In this document: positions 55,867 through 63,734 of the stretch, piece by piece
Numbering within the stretch: position 1 is the stretch's first letter
Layout: each line of letters starts with the position of its first letter
NCBI RefSeq assembly: GCF_018308945.1
Contig: NZ_CP070501.1
Location: forward strand, 2,170,001-2,234,000
Source: Agrococcus sp. Marseille-Q4369
GTDB lineage: Bacteria > Actinomycetota > Actinomycetes > Actinomycetales > Microbacteriaceae
DNA length: 64,000 nt
Reading direction: 5' to 3'
The notes under the pieces: model-generated
What the model was told of the DNA's origin: nothing
The model's database searches: none
What the model saw: the letters and a program-made list of their open reading frames with translations, nothing else
Position numbers and translations under genes: made by a program

Positions 55867-56489
55867 CCGGGCCGCTCTCTCCGGGCGCGCCGTTCCCGGC
55901 CGCGCCGCTCGAGCCCGCCGCCGATCGGGTCGCTGAGCTGCGCGCGAGGCTCGCGGATCGCGCCGCCGAGCGCGGGCTGCTCGACGTCGCCTACCGCTCG
56001 CTCGACACCGAGCTCGGCGCGCTGCTGCTCGCGAGCACGCCCGCCGGCCTCGTCTCGGTGACGTTCGACGGGGCAGCGCCCGATGCGACCCTCGAGCGGC
56101 TCGCGACCTCGCTCAGCCCCCGCATCCTCGAGGCGCCCGCCCGGCTCGACGCGGCGGCGCGCGCGATCGACGACCTGATCGGCGGGCGCTCTCGGGCCTT
56201 CGACGGCGCGCTCGACCTCTCGCTCGCGCGCGGCTTCGGCCGCGACGTGATCGAGCGGCTGCGCGAGATCCCCTACGGCGAGACGCGCAGCTACGCGCAG
56301 GTCGCGGCGGCAGCCGGCTCGCCGCGAGCGGTGCGGGCGGTCGGCACCGCGTGCCGTCGCAACCCGCTGCCGGTCGCCATCCCGTGCCACCGAGTGGTGC
56401 GCAGCGACGGGGCGCTCGGGCAGTACGTCGGCGGCATCGAGGCGAAGCAGCGGCTGCTGCGCGTCGAAGGAGCAGGCGCCGCGCACTAG
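55863..56489 (+). CDS. Second methylated-DNA cysteine methyltransferase, with N-terminal extension
   Basis: 208 residues, about 45 longer than the first. The C-terminal domain has LREIPYGETRSYAQVAAAAG, AVGTACRRNPLPV and the acceptor Cys in AIPCHRVVRSDGALGQYVGG. The N-terminal 40 residues (PAADRVAELRARLADRAAER) are helical and charged, a possible contact for the sigma factor encoded just upstream. ATG 55863 lies in the sigma gene's stop (ATGA). A repair protein co-produced with a sigma factor could also act as its alkylation-sensing partner; this is a hypothesis. Confidence 0.9.
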   Translation: MTGPLSPGAPFPAAPLEPAADRVAELRARLADRAAERGLLDVAYRSLDTELGALLLASTPAGLVSVTFDGAAPDATLERLATSLSPRILEAPARLDAAARAIDDLIGGRSRAFDGALDLSLARGFGRDVIERLREIPYGETRSYAQVAAAAGSPRAVRAVGTACRRNPLPVAIPCHRVVRSDGALGQYVGGIEAKQRLLRVEGAGAAH

Positions 56490-56498
56490 CCTGGGCGG

Positions 56499-57416
56499 AT
56501 GCCAGCCACCGAGCTCCTCGCCGTCGTCGAGCGCGACGGATTCATCGAGTCCGAGCACCGCGGCGTCGCGGTGCTCATCGACCCGGAGGGCCGCGTCATC
56601 GAGGCCCACGGGCCGGTCGAGCGCCCGTTCCTCGCGCGCAGCGCGCTCAAGCCGCTCTTCGCGGCGACGCTGCTCGAGCGGGGCCTCGTCGAGCTCGAGC
56701 CCGCGCACGCCGCGCTCGCGAGCGCGAGCCATTGGGCGGACGACGAGCACGTCGCGACCGCGCAGGCGATGGCGGCAGCCCTCGACGTCGACGAGGCGTC
56801 GCTCCGCTGCCCGCCGATGAAGGCGCCCGACGGCACGCAGCGGCGCTTCGCGCATGTGTGCGTCGGCAAGCACATCGCGTTCGCCGCCGCGGCGCGCGCG
56901 CTTGGAGCGCCCGCCGGGTACTGGGAGGAGTCGCATCCGCTGACCGCGGTCCTCCGCGAGGGGATCGACGGTGCCGCGGGCGAGAGCGTGCCCGGCATCG
57001 CGCGCGACGGCTGCGGGGCGCTCGTCTTCGCCACAACCCCGCTCGGCCTCGCTCGCGCCTTCCGCCGCCTCGCGCCCGACGGCACGGGCGGGCACCGCTT
57101 CGTCGGCGACGCGATGCGGGCGCACCCGACGCTCATCGACGGCGCGGGCCGACCCGATGCGGTCGTGATCGCGGGCACCGGATGCGCGACGAAGTTCGGG
57201 GCCGAGGGCACGCAGGCGATGGTCGCCCCCGACGGCACGACCGCGGTCGTGAAGAGCGCCGACGGCGCGCGGCGAGCCGGCGCACCGGTCGCCCTCGCGA
57301 TGCTCGAGCGGGCGGGCGCGCTCCCCGAGGGCACGCTCGATCGGCTCGCCGAACCGCTCGGTCTCGTGCAGCGCAGCGCCGGCGAGCCGGTGGGCCTGCT
57401 GCGCCCGGTCGTGTAG
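56499..57416 (+). CDS. Asparaginase family protein (L-asparaginase II, Rhizobium etli type)
   Basis: 305 residues. It belongs to the AnsA/II family (PF06089) judged by VAVLIDPEGRVIEAHGPVER, FLARSALKPLFAATLLERG, ALASASHWADDEHVATAQAM and GTGCATKFGAEGTQAMV. These enzymes hydrolyse asparagine to aspartate and ammonia, with weak relation to the classical Thr-type asparaginases. TAGCCT ends 6 bases before ATG 56499, separate from the preceding operon by 9 bases. The stop is 2 bases before the GTG of a small lipoprotein gene. Confidence 0.9.
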   Translation: MPATELLAVVERDGFIESEHRGVAVLIDPEGRVIEAHGPVERPFLARSALKPLFAATLLERGLVELEPAHAALASASHWADDEHVATAQAMAAALDVDEASLRCPPMKAPDGTQRRFAHVCVGKHIAFAAAARALGAPAGYWEESHPLTAVLREGIDGAAGESVPGIARDGCGALVFATTPLGLARAFRRLAPDGTGGHRFVGDAMRAHPTLIDGAGRPDAVVIAGTGCATKFGAEGTQAMVAPDGTTAVVKSADGARRAGAPVALAMLERAGALPEGTLDRLAEPLGLVQRSAGEPVGLLRPVV

Positions 57417-57418
57417 CC

Positions 57419-57832
57419 GTGCGCCGCGCACGGGGAGCGCTCGCTGCGACGCTCGCCGTCGTCGCCGTCGTCGCCGTCGTCGCCGGCACGACGGGCTGCG
57501 GGTTCGGTGCCGCCTGCACCGCTGTCGGCTACTCGAGCACGTTGCACGTCGAGCTCGGGTGGGCCGCGGACGGCATCGCGGCGCTCGAGGTGTGCCCGGA
57601 GGCGGGCTGCGGCGTCGGGGGCGAAGCCGAGATCGGAGCCGGCCGCGTCACCGTCGGGGACGAGCTCGCGACGTTCACGCTCTACTACCCTGGCGAGCGG
57701 CTGAGGCTCCGCGCGCTCGGCGAGGACGGCGCGGTGCTGACCGAGGGGGTGGTGCAGCCCGATTGGGTGCGGGTCGGCGGCACCGAGCGCTGCGGCGGGC
57801 CGACCGAGGCGACGGTGCGGCTCGCCGGCTAA
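57419..57832 (+). CDS. Small lipoprotein of unknown function
   Basis: 137 residues from GTG 57419, 2 bases past the asparaginase stop. The signal RRARGALAATLAVVAVVAVV continues to AGTTGC, a lipobox. Its Val-Val-Ala-Val-Val pattern comes from GTCGTCGCC repeats in the DNA. The mature part is beta-rich (LHVELGWAADGIAALEVCPE, VRVGGTERCGGPTEATV) with several Cys that may pair. No family recognised. It converges on a glutamine amidotransferase gene 22 bases away. Confidence 0.75.
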   Translation: MRRARGALAATLAVVAVVAVVAGTTGCGFGAACTAVGYSSTLHVELGWAADGIAALEVCPEAGCGVGGEAEIGAGRVTVGDELATFTLYYPGERLRLRALGEDGAVLTEGVVQPDWVRVGGTERCGGPTEATVRLAG

Positions 57833-57854
57833 CTCCGGTGGTGCGGCGCGGCCG

Positions 57855-58544
57855 TCAGAGCCGGGCGGCGCACGCCTCCGCGAACGCGCCGAAGCCACGC
57901 TCGACGACGCCCAGCAGGGTCTCGTCGCTCGCGAGGTGTGCGCGCCACTCGGCCACCGCATCCGGGTCGCGCAGCTCCGAGAGCGTCGGCGACGCCACGG
58001 AGTCCCAGAGTCGCATGACGCGGTCGTCGGCCTCGAGGTGGAACTGCATGCCGAGCGCCGAGCCGTAGCGGAACGCGTCGTTGTCGACGGTCGCGCTGCG
58101 CGCGAGCAGCTGCGCGCCCGGCGGGAGCGAGACGACGTCGCTGTTCCAGCGCATGGCGCCGAGCTGGCCGACGTGGTCGCCGAGCCACGGGTCGGGCTCG
58201 AGGAGCTCGATGTCGAGGATGCCGACGGCGTCGACGACGCCCTCGCGGTGCACACCGCCGAGCGCGCGGCCGATGATCTGGTGGCCGAGGCAGATGCCCA
58301 GCACCGGCACGTCGGCGTCGATGGCCCGCAGCGCGAGATCGGCCGTCGCCTGCAGCGACGGGAAGCGATCGACCTCGGCGGCGCTCATCTGCCCGCCGGT
58401 GATGACGATGCCGGCGATGTCGTCGAGCGGGGGCAGCGCGGTCTCGAGCACCGCTTCGCGCGTCGGCAGGTGGCTCAGCAGCGTCGTCGCGTGCCCGCCC
58501 GTCTCGTACTCGATGTGCTTGATGAACAGGACGGAACGCGCCAA
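57855..58544 (-). CDS. Class I glutamine amidotransferase-like protein
   Basis: 229 residues. The triad Cys is in VLGICLGHQIIGRALGG, and the His in GMQFHLEADDRV with a Glu two residues on. VITGGQMSAAEVDRFPSL is the oxyanion-strand region. The start is uncertain: TTG 58544 is favoured because AGAAGGG lies 6 bases upstream, and it opens ARSVLFIKHIEYETGG. The family includes stand-alone GMP-synthase-like amidotransferases of unknown acceptor. Divergent from the alpha/beta hydrolase gene. Confidence 0.85.
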   Translation of the reverse strand: MARSVLFIKHIEYETGGHATTLLSHLPTREAVLETALPPLDDIAGIVITGGQMSAAEVDRFPSLQATADLALRAIDADVPVLGICLGHQIIGRALGGVHREGVVDAVGILDIELLEPDPWLGDHVGQLGAMRWNSDVVSLPPGAQLLARSATVDNDAFRYGSALGMQFHLEADDRVMRLWDSVASPTLSELRDPDAVAEWRAHLASDETLLGVVERGFGAFAEACAARL

Positions 58545-58636
58545 CGTGCACCCTTCTCTCGTCGCTAGCCTAGGCGTGGCGGGCACCGGTCCCGATCACG
58601 CGACCGGCCGCATCCGCCCCGAGGCGGGGGAGCAGC

Positions 58637-59395
58637 ATGACGGTCTTCGCGATGGCGCCCGACGGCGTGCGGATCGCCCTGCACGAGCTCGGCGACCCCG
58701 ACGGCTCGCCCGTGCTGATGATCCACGGCTTCTCGTCGAACGCGAAGCGCAACTGGATCGGGAGCGGCTGGAGCGCCGCGCTCGCCGAGCGCGGCCTCCG
58801 CGGCATCGCGATGGACCTCCGCGGCCACGGCGAGAGCGACCGGCCATCGACCGGCTACGGCGTGCCGCGCTTCGTCGCCGACGTCGACGCGGTGCTCGCC
58901 CAGCTCGCGCTCGACGAGCCACCCGGGGCGATCGGCTACTCGATGGGCGCCCGGCTGCTCTGGCGGCATGCCGGCACCCGTCCGCACGCCTTCCGGGCGC
59001 TCGTGCTCGGCGGACTGCCGGCGAGCGACCCGTTCGAGCGCTTCGACGTCGACCTCGCGCAGCGCGCGCTCGCGGGCGAGGCCGAACCCGGCCCCATGGA
59101 GTCGTTCATCGTCGACCTCGCGGCGGTCTTCCCCGAGCACGACCCGGCCACGCTCGTCACGCTCGCGGGTGAGGTGTCGCGCACGCTCTTCGACCCGACG
59201 CAGGCGCCGCCCGCGGTGCCGACGCTGCTCATGACCGGGGCGAAGGACACGCGCGCGGATGACACGCGCGAGCTGCTGCCGCTCCTGCCCGACGGTCGCT
59301 TCGAGGAGATCCCCGGTCGCAACCACGTGAATGCGCCCACCTCCGGCACCTTCCGGCGCAGCGCATCCGCGTTCCTCGCCGAGCACCTCGGTTGA
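58637..59395 (+). CDS. Alpha/beta hydrolase
   Basis: 252 residues. HGFSSNAKRNW is the oxyanion region, the nucleophile Ser lies in IGYSMGARLLWRHA, the acid is near TGAKDTRADDTRELLP, and the catalytic His in PGRNHVNAPTSG. It is a compact esterase/thioesterase-like enzyme without a lid domain; the substrate is unknown. GGGGGAGCAGC lies just before the ATG. A strong hairpin follows 13 bases after the stop. Confidence 0.9.
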   Translation: MTVFAMAPDGVRIALHELGDPDGSPVLMIHGFSSNAKRNWIGSGWSAALAERGLRGIAMDLRGHGESDRPSTGYGVPRFVADVDAVLAQLALDEPPGAIGYSMGARLLWRHAGTRPHAFRALVLGGLPASDPFERFDVDLAQRALAGEAEPGPMESFIVDLAAVFPEHDPATLVTLAGEVSRTLFDPTQAPPAVPTLLMTGAKDTRADDTRELLPLLPDGRFEEIPGRNHVNAPTSGTFRRSASAFLAEHLG

Positions 59396-59408
59396 CACGC
59401 CCTGCGAC

Positions 59409-59457
59409 GTGCAAGAGGGCCGATCGGGTTCTCCCGACCGGCCCCAGTCCCTTGCAC
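59409..59457 (+). terminator. Hairpin terminator after the alpha/beta hydrolase gene
   Basis: Outer arms GTGCAAG (59409-59415) and CTTGCAC (59451-59457) enclose GGGCCGATCGGG / CCCGACCGGCCC with one mismatch and loop TTCT. Confidence 0.7.
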
Positions 59458-59581
59458 CAAGTGAGGCTGCTGCCTCCGCTTCCGCCGATCGCCACAGCAC
59501 TACGATCAACGTGCGACGAACGTATAACGGATGGGTAACGAGCCGCCCCAGTTCCTGCTGTGAAAGGCCTGTGGGCGCCGA

Positions 59582-60322
59582 TCAGAAGCGGTCGGGGCTC
59601 GGTCCGGATGCGAGCACCGTCACGTCGGCGTGCCGGTCGAAGCGGTAGCCCGCGCCGCGCACCGTGCGGATGATCTCGGCGTAGGCGCCGAGCTTCGCGC
59701 GCAGCCTCCGCACGTGCACGTCGATCGTGCGCTCGTTGGGCCGGTCGTCGGCGTCGGCGTCCCACAGCGCGTCGATGATGTCGCAGCGGCCGACCGTCGA
59801 GCCCTCGCGCAGCACGATGTGCTGCAGCAGCTCGAACTCGCGGTAGGTGAGCGGCGCGATCTCGTCGCCGATCGCGACGCGCTTGCGGGTGAGGTCGATG
59901 ACGATGCCCGGGTCGGTCTCGGCCGCGGGCTGCTGCACCGCGGGGTCGCCGAGCGCGCGGCGCACGACGTCGACGTCGCGACCGCCGGCGCCGGCCGGGG
60001 CGAGGGCGACGGCCGCGTGGGTCTGCGCGCTCGGGGCGAGCTTCGACGTGAGGGCGCGCAGCTCGGTGACGAGCCGCGCGAGCTCGACGCGGTCCTCGGC
60101 GGCGGCGTCCTCGCCGAGGCCGACGTAGAGCACGAAGCCGCGCGCCTCGGTGCCCTCGGGGACGGCCCGGACGGCGCCGTGCGGCGCGGCCGTCGGAGTC
60201 GGAGCGGATGCGGCGGGCAGCGGCTTGAGGGCGCTCGAGCCGCTCGTGCGGGGCTGGGCGAGCGACGGGCGGCCGAGCTGACGGTGAAGGGCAGTGCGGG
60301 CGGGGAGAGCGGTGATGGTCAT
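59582..60322 (-). CDS. Winged-helix transcription regulator (OmpR/PhoB C-terminal type)
   Basis: 246 residues. Residues 1-150 are low-complexity and Pro/Ala-rich around a possible small domain (RGFVLYVGLGEDAAAEDRVE). Residues 150-235 form an OmpR-type winged helix: DLTRKRVAIGDEIAPLTYRE, EFELLQHIVLREGSTVGRCD, NERTIDVHVRRLRAKLG and VRGAGYRFDRHADV. No receiver domain with its phospho-Asp is present, so it is not a classical response regulator. It begins 197 bases downstream of a 31-residue Met-rich open frame with a strong promoter. Targets unknown. Confidence 0.88.
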   Translation of the reverse strand: MTITALPARTALHRQLGRPSLAQPRTSGSSALKPLPAASAPTPTAAPHGAVRAVPEGTEARGFVLYVGLGEDAAAEDRVELARLVTELRALTSKLAPSAQTHAAVALAPAGAGGRDVDVVRRALGDPAVQQPAAETDPGIVIDLTRKRVAIGDEIAPLTYREFELLQHIVLREGSTVGRCDIIDALWDADADDRPNERTIDVHVRRLRAKLGAYAEIIRTVRGAGYRFDRHADVTVLASGPSPDRF

Positions 60323-60519
60323 GGGAGGGCCTTCCGGCGTGCGGTCGGCAGCGCCCGTGGAGGGGCGATGAGTGCTGCCGACTCGAGGAGTCGAGGGGTG
60401 GTGCGCAGACCTCGGATGGGTCCGGTGACCGCTCGCAGGCCTGCTCAGGGCCTCACGGGGTGCGACGGCGATGCGTCAGCGACTCCGATGCGGAGCGGTC
60501 GGGCTGGTGCGAGCTGGGC

Positions 60520-60615
60520 TCAAGCACACATTCGACGCATGTCGACCATCGGCATCATCATGCCGTTCGTCCCGTTCGTCGCGAGGACGGACTGGGGGCC
60601 GAAGGTGGTCGTCAT
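60520..60615 (-). CDS. 31-residue Met-rich leader peptide candidate
   Basis: ATG 60615 to TGA 60520. It reads MTTTFGPQSVLATNGTNG then MMMPMVDMRRMCA, with 8 Met in 31 residues, mostly in the second half. A near-ideal promoter lies directly upstream (see 60623-60652) and predicts a transcript beginning at the ATG. It has no Shine-Dalgarno. It precedes the winged-helix gene by 197 bases. Three readings fit: a leader peptide sensing Met (or Cys) supply, a small functional protein, or a chance frame on a leader RNA. The high Met density makes chance less likely. Confidence 0.55.
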   Translation of the reverse strand: MTTTFGPQSVLATNGTNGMMMPMVDMRRMCA

Positions 60616-60622
60616 GCTTGTC

Positions 60623-60652
60623 AGTATCGCCGCTTCTCGCGTCGCAAGTCAA
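60623..60652 (-). promoter_or_regulatory. Strong sigma-70-type promoter
   Basis: On the minus strand: TTGACT (60652-60647), an 18-base spacer, GATACT (60628-60623), then 7 bases to ATG 60615. It is the best consensus match in the window apart from the MerR-type promoter. It should drive the leader peptide and probably the winged-helix gene. Confidence 0.7.
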
Positions 60653-60707
60653 ATGACGCAACGATGTGACGAACTATGACGGAAAGCGGCGCGCGCGCCG
60701 CGGGCGC

Positions 60708-61346
60708 TCAGTCGCCGACCGTGCCGTAGAGGCGGTCGCCGGCGTCGCCGAGCCCCGGCACGATGAAGCCGCGCTCGTCGAGACCCTCGTCGAGGGCGCC
60801 GAGCACGATCGTCACGTCGTGCCCGTCCATGTCGCGCTCGACGCGCTCGAGGCCCTCGGGGGTGCCGAGCAGGCAGATGGCGGTGACGTCCACCGCGCCG
60901 CGGTCGAAGAGGAACTGCATCGCGCCCGAGAGCGAGCCGCCGGTGGCGAGCATCGGGTCGAGCACGAAGCACTGGCGGTCCGAGAGGTCGTCCGGCAGCC
61001 GCTCGGCGTAGGTCGTCGGCTCGAGCGTGGTCTCGTTGCGCGCCATGCCGAGGAAGCCGACCTCGGCGGTCGGCACGAGCGCCGTCATGCCCTCGAGCAT
61101 GCCGAGGCCCGCGCGCAGGATCGGCACGACGAGCGGGCGCGGCTCCGCGATCTCGACGCCCGTCGTGACCGTCACCGGCGTCGTGATCTCCTTCGGCGTC
61201 ACGCGCACGTTGCGGGTCGCCTCGTACGCGAGCAGCGTCATCAGCTCGCCCACGAGCGACCGGAAGGTCGGCGAGGGCGTGCGCGCATCCCGCAGCACGG
61301 TGAGCTTGTGGGTGATGAGCGGGTGGTCGGCGACGTGGACTCGCAT
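60708..61346 (-). CDS. upp: Uracil phosphoribosyltransferase
   Basis: 212 residues. It converts uracil and PRPP to UMP in pyrimidine salvage. The PRPP loop is [20 protein letters not shown], with [14 protein letters not shown] upstream and the uracil-binding region [12 protein letters not shown] near the C-terminus. TACCCT ends 7 bases before ATG 61346, so the transcript is probably leaderless. Divergent from tadA, 54 bases apart. Confidence 0.97.
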   Translation of the reverse strand: MRVHVADHPLITHKLTVLRDARTPSPTFRSLVGELMTLLAYEATRNVRVTPKEITTPVTVTTGVEIAEPRPLVVPILRAGLGMLEGMTALVPTAEVGFLGMARNETTLEPTTYAERLPDDLSDRQCFVLDPMLATGGSLSGAMQFLFDRGAVDVTAICLLGTPEGLERVERDMDGHDVTIVLGALDEGLDERGFIVPGLGDAGDRLYGTVGD

Positions 61347-61400
61347 AGGGTTCAGGGTAGTGGGCGGCCTGCATCCGGTGCGCCCCGACGAGGAGGGCGG

Positions 61401-61862
61401 ATGCGGCCGGCAGCACGCGACGAGGCGCTCATGCGCCTCGCGCTCGACGAGGCGGCGGCGGCCGAGCGCTCGGCCGACGTGCCGGTCGGCGCGGTCGTGG
61501 TCGACGCATCCGGCACCGTCCTCGGCACGGGCCGCAACGAGCGCGAGCTGCGGCACGACCCGACGGCGCACGCCGAGGTCGTCGCGCTGCGCGAGGCGGC
61601 CGCGACGCGCGGTGCCTGGCGGCTCGACGGATGCGTGCTCGTCGTCACGCTCGAGCCGTGCGTCATGTGCGCGGGCGCCATCCTCGCGAGCCGCATCGAC
61701 CGCGTCGTGTTCGGCGCGTGGGATGAGAAGGCCGGTGCCGCCGGGAGCGTCGTCGACCTGCTGCGCGAGCGGCGGCTGCCGCACCGCGTCGAGGTCGTCT
61801 CGGGGGTGCTCGCGGCCGAGGCGGAGGCGCAGCTGCGCGCGTTCTTCGCCGAGCGGCGCTGA
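61401..61862 (+). CDS. tadA: tRNA-specific adenosine deaminase (TadA)
   Basis: 153 residues. Converts A34 to inosine in tRNA-Arg(ACG), the tRNA encoded at 48928. The zinc/catalytic motif is [12 protein letters not shown] and the zinc cysteines [37 protein letters not shown] is typical of the N-terminal strands. ATG 61401 follows GAGGAGGG; an ATG 30 bases later is possible. It is followed by a convergent small gene and a hairpin. Confidence 0.95.
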   Translation: MRPAARDEALMRLALDEAAAAERSADVPVGAVVVDASGTVLGTGRNERELRHDPTAHAEVVALREAAATRGAWRLDGCVLVVTLEPCVMCAGAILASRIDRVVFGAWDEKAGAAGSVVDLLRERRLPHRVEVVSGVLAAEAEAQLRAFFAERR

Positions 61863-61972
61863 CGGCGCGGCGCGGCGGCGCTGGCGGCTTGACCCCTTCG
61901 CGTCGAGCGGACCCGCGGCAAGGGCTCGAGTGGGCGACAAGCGGTCGAGTCGCCGGCAGCCGCGGTGACAGC

Positions 61973-62006
61973 GGGTCGAGTCGGCGGGAAGCGGCCGACT
62001 CGACCC
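61973..62006. terminator. Bidirectional hairpin terminator
   Basis: A perfect 12-base stem: GGGTCGAGTCGG (61973-61984) with CCGACTCGACCC (61995-62006), ending next to the stop codon of the minus-strand gene at 62007. The preceding 60 bases hold two or three degenerate copies of the GTCGAGTCG core. Confidence 0.7.
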
Positions 62007-62261
62007 TCAGTCGCCGGGCGGGCGGCGCGGATCCTTCGGCTCGAGCCCCTCGACCTGGTCGCCGGCCTGCTCGCGCTGCTCCTCCGCGATGCGCTGCTCG
62101 TAGGTGTGCGGGCGCCAGATCTCGTCCATGACGCCGAGCCCGCCGCCCATGCGGCGGGTTCGCTGCGTTGAGGCGCTGTGCCACAAGCGGGGTCCCGCGA
62201 GCACGAGCGCGACCGTCACGCCCAGGGTGGCGAGGAGGGCGACGAGCTCGAGCCGCCCCAT
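62007..62261 (-). CDS. Small single-TM protein, unknown
   Basis: 84 residues. One N-terminal helix (LELVALLATLGVTVALVLAG) and a charged cytoplasmic tail, RRMGGGLGVMDEIWRPHTYE then QRIAEEQREQAGDQVEG. No family recognised. GAGGTG precedes the ATG. It lies 9 bases after the four-TM protein gene upstream on the same strand and is probably co-transcribed with it. A hairpin directly follows its stop. Confidence 0.7.
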   Translation of the reverse strand: MGRLELVALLATLGVTVALVLAGPRLWHSASTQRTRRMGGGLGVMDEIWRPHTYEQRIAEEQREQAGDQVEGLEPKDPRRPPGD

Positions 62262-62270
62262 CCGGTCACC

Positions 62271-62687
62271 TCAGCGCCAGAACACCGCGATGAGGAGGTT
62301 GACGAGCGCGAGCCCGCCGGCCGCGTGGAAGAACGGCATGAGCTTCCGCTCGAGGGCGACGTCGGCGGCCGCCACGGCGCCGCCAGCCGCCAGGCGCGAC
62401 TTCTCGTTGCGCATCGAGCGCTGGCGGAGGAAGCCGATGAGCGCGGCGACGAACACGACGAGCGCGATGACGCCCTTGATGCCGAGCTTCATGTGGTTCA
62501 CATCGGCGTCGTTCGCCATGGCCAGTCCGTAGAGCGAGACGCCGGTCACGAGCTGGAGCGCGCCGCCGATCAGGAGCAGCGTGAAGTTGTGCCCGGCCTT
62601 CGCCCGCATCTGCACGAAGAACGTGCCGACGAGCAGGGCGAGGCCGATGAAGTGGCCGGCGAGCAGCAGCGAGTGCAGGAAGTCCAT
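62271..62687 (-). CDS. Four-TM membrane protein, unknown
   Basis: 138 residues with four helices: LHSLLLAGHFIGLALLVGTF, LLLIGGALQLVTGVSLYGLA, a third IKGVIALVVFVAALIGFL and LMPFFHAAGGLALVNLLIAV. The His in helix 1 (LAGHFIG) and helix 4 (FFHAAGG) could ligate heme or metal, as in some small cytochrome-like membrane proteins, but this is speculative. TAGGCT ends 6 bases before ATG 62687. Function unknown. Confidence 0.75.
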   Translation of the reverse strand: MDFLHSLLLAGHFIGLALLVGTFFVQMRAKAGHNFTLLLIGGALQLVTGVSLYGLAMANDADVNHMKLGIKGVIALVVFVAALIGFLRQRSMRNEKSRLAAGGAVAAADVALERKLMPFFHAAGGLALVNLLIAVFWR

Positions 62688-62718
62688 GCAGACAGCCTAC
62701 ACAGACGCGTCCGGTCCG

Positions 62719-63681
62719 TCAGTTGCCCGACTGGATCACGATGTGGTCGGTCGAGGGAGCGATCTCGGGCCGGTGGAGGTAGAGGTCGGGCTCGATGTAG
62801 ATCACTCGCGCGTGCGGGATCTCGGCGCGCAGCAGCGACTCGAGCTCGTTGATCGTGCGCGCGACGTGCTCGATGTCGCTCTTCGGCGGGAACGCGACCT
62901 TCGCCGCGATCATGAGCTCGTCGGGCCCGAGGTAGAGCGTCTTCATGTGGATGACCGACTCGACGCCCGGGGCGGCGTTCAGGACGCGCGCGATGCGCGC
63001 CGTGTCCTCCTTCGTCGCGCCCTCGCCGATGAGGAGCGACTTCATCTCGACGGCCAGCACGGCCGCGACGACGATGAGCAGCACGCCGATGACGATGGTG
63101 CCGATCGCGTCGAAGAGCGGGTTGCCCGTGATCGCCGTGAGGCTGACGGCGATGAACGCGAACACGAGGCCGAGGAGCGCCGCGAGGTCCTCGAGCAGGA
63201 TCACCGGCAGCTCGGGGCTCTTCGCCTTGCGGATGAAGTCCACCCAGCGCGCCTTGCCGCGCACCTTGTTCGACTCCTTGATCGCGGTGCGGAACGAGAG
63301 GCTCTCGAGCACGATGGCGATGCCGAGCACGACGAGCGGCAGCCAGATGATGTCGAGCTCGTGCGGGTCACGCAGCTTCGAGACGCCCTCGGCGATCGAG
63401 AAGAGGCCGCCGACCGAGAAGAGCACGAGCGCGACGATGAACGCCCACACGTAGCGCTCGCGGCCGTAGCCGAACGGGTGCTCCGCGTCGGCCTTGCGCT
63501 TCGCGAGCCGACCGCCGAGCAGGAGCAGCAGCTGGTTGCCGGCGTCGGCGACCGAGTGGATCGCCTCGGCGAGCATCGACGCCGAGCCCGAGAAGAACCA
63601 GGCGACGAACTTCGTGATGGCGATGCCCGTGTTGGCGAGGAACGCCGCGACGACCGCCTTCGTACCGTGGGATGCGCTCAC
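62719..63681 (-). CDS. Cation diffusion facilitator (zinc/iron exporter family)
   Basis: 320 residues. Six helices with the CDF metal site AEAIHSVADAGNQLLL (His-x-x-x-Asp) and HPFGYGRERYVWAFIVALVL, and a C-terminal cytoplasmic domain (IHMKTLYLGPDELMIAAKVA, ARVIYIEPDLYLHRPE). GTG 63681 is chosen over an in-frame TTG 18 bases upstream because TAGAAT, a good -10, ends 7 bases before the GTG and overlaps the longer reading. It exports a divalent cation (Zn, Fe or Mn) by proton exchange. Confidence 0.93.
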   Translation of the reverse strand: MSASHGTKAVVAAFLANTGIAITKFVAWFFSGSASMLAEAIHSVADAGNQLLLLLGGRLAKRKADAEHPFGYGRERYVWAFIVALVLFSVGGLFSIAEGVSKLRDPHELDIIWLPLVVLGIAIVLESLSFRTAIKESNKVRGKARWVDFIRKAKSPELPVILLEDLAALLGLVFAFIAVSLTAITGNPLFDAIGTIVIGVLLIVVAAVLAVEMKSLLIGEGATKEDTARIARVLNAAPGVESVIHMKTLYLGPDELMIAAKVAFPPKSDIEHVARTINELESLLRAEIPHARVIYIEPDLYLHRPEIAPSTDHIVIQSGN

Positions 63682-63734
63682 GATCGCGATTCTACGCAAG
63701 GCGGCGCTGGCGGCTTGCCGACTAGCCTGGCGGC

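Noticed and set aside
63682-63699. TTG-initiated longer version of the CDF exporter
   Set aside because: The extra six codons overlap a good -10 box (TAGAAT); GTG 63681 fits family N-termini.
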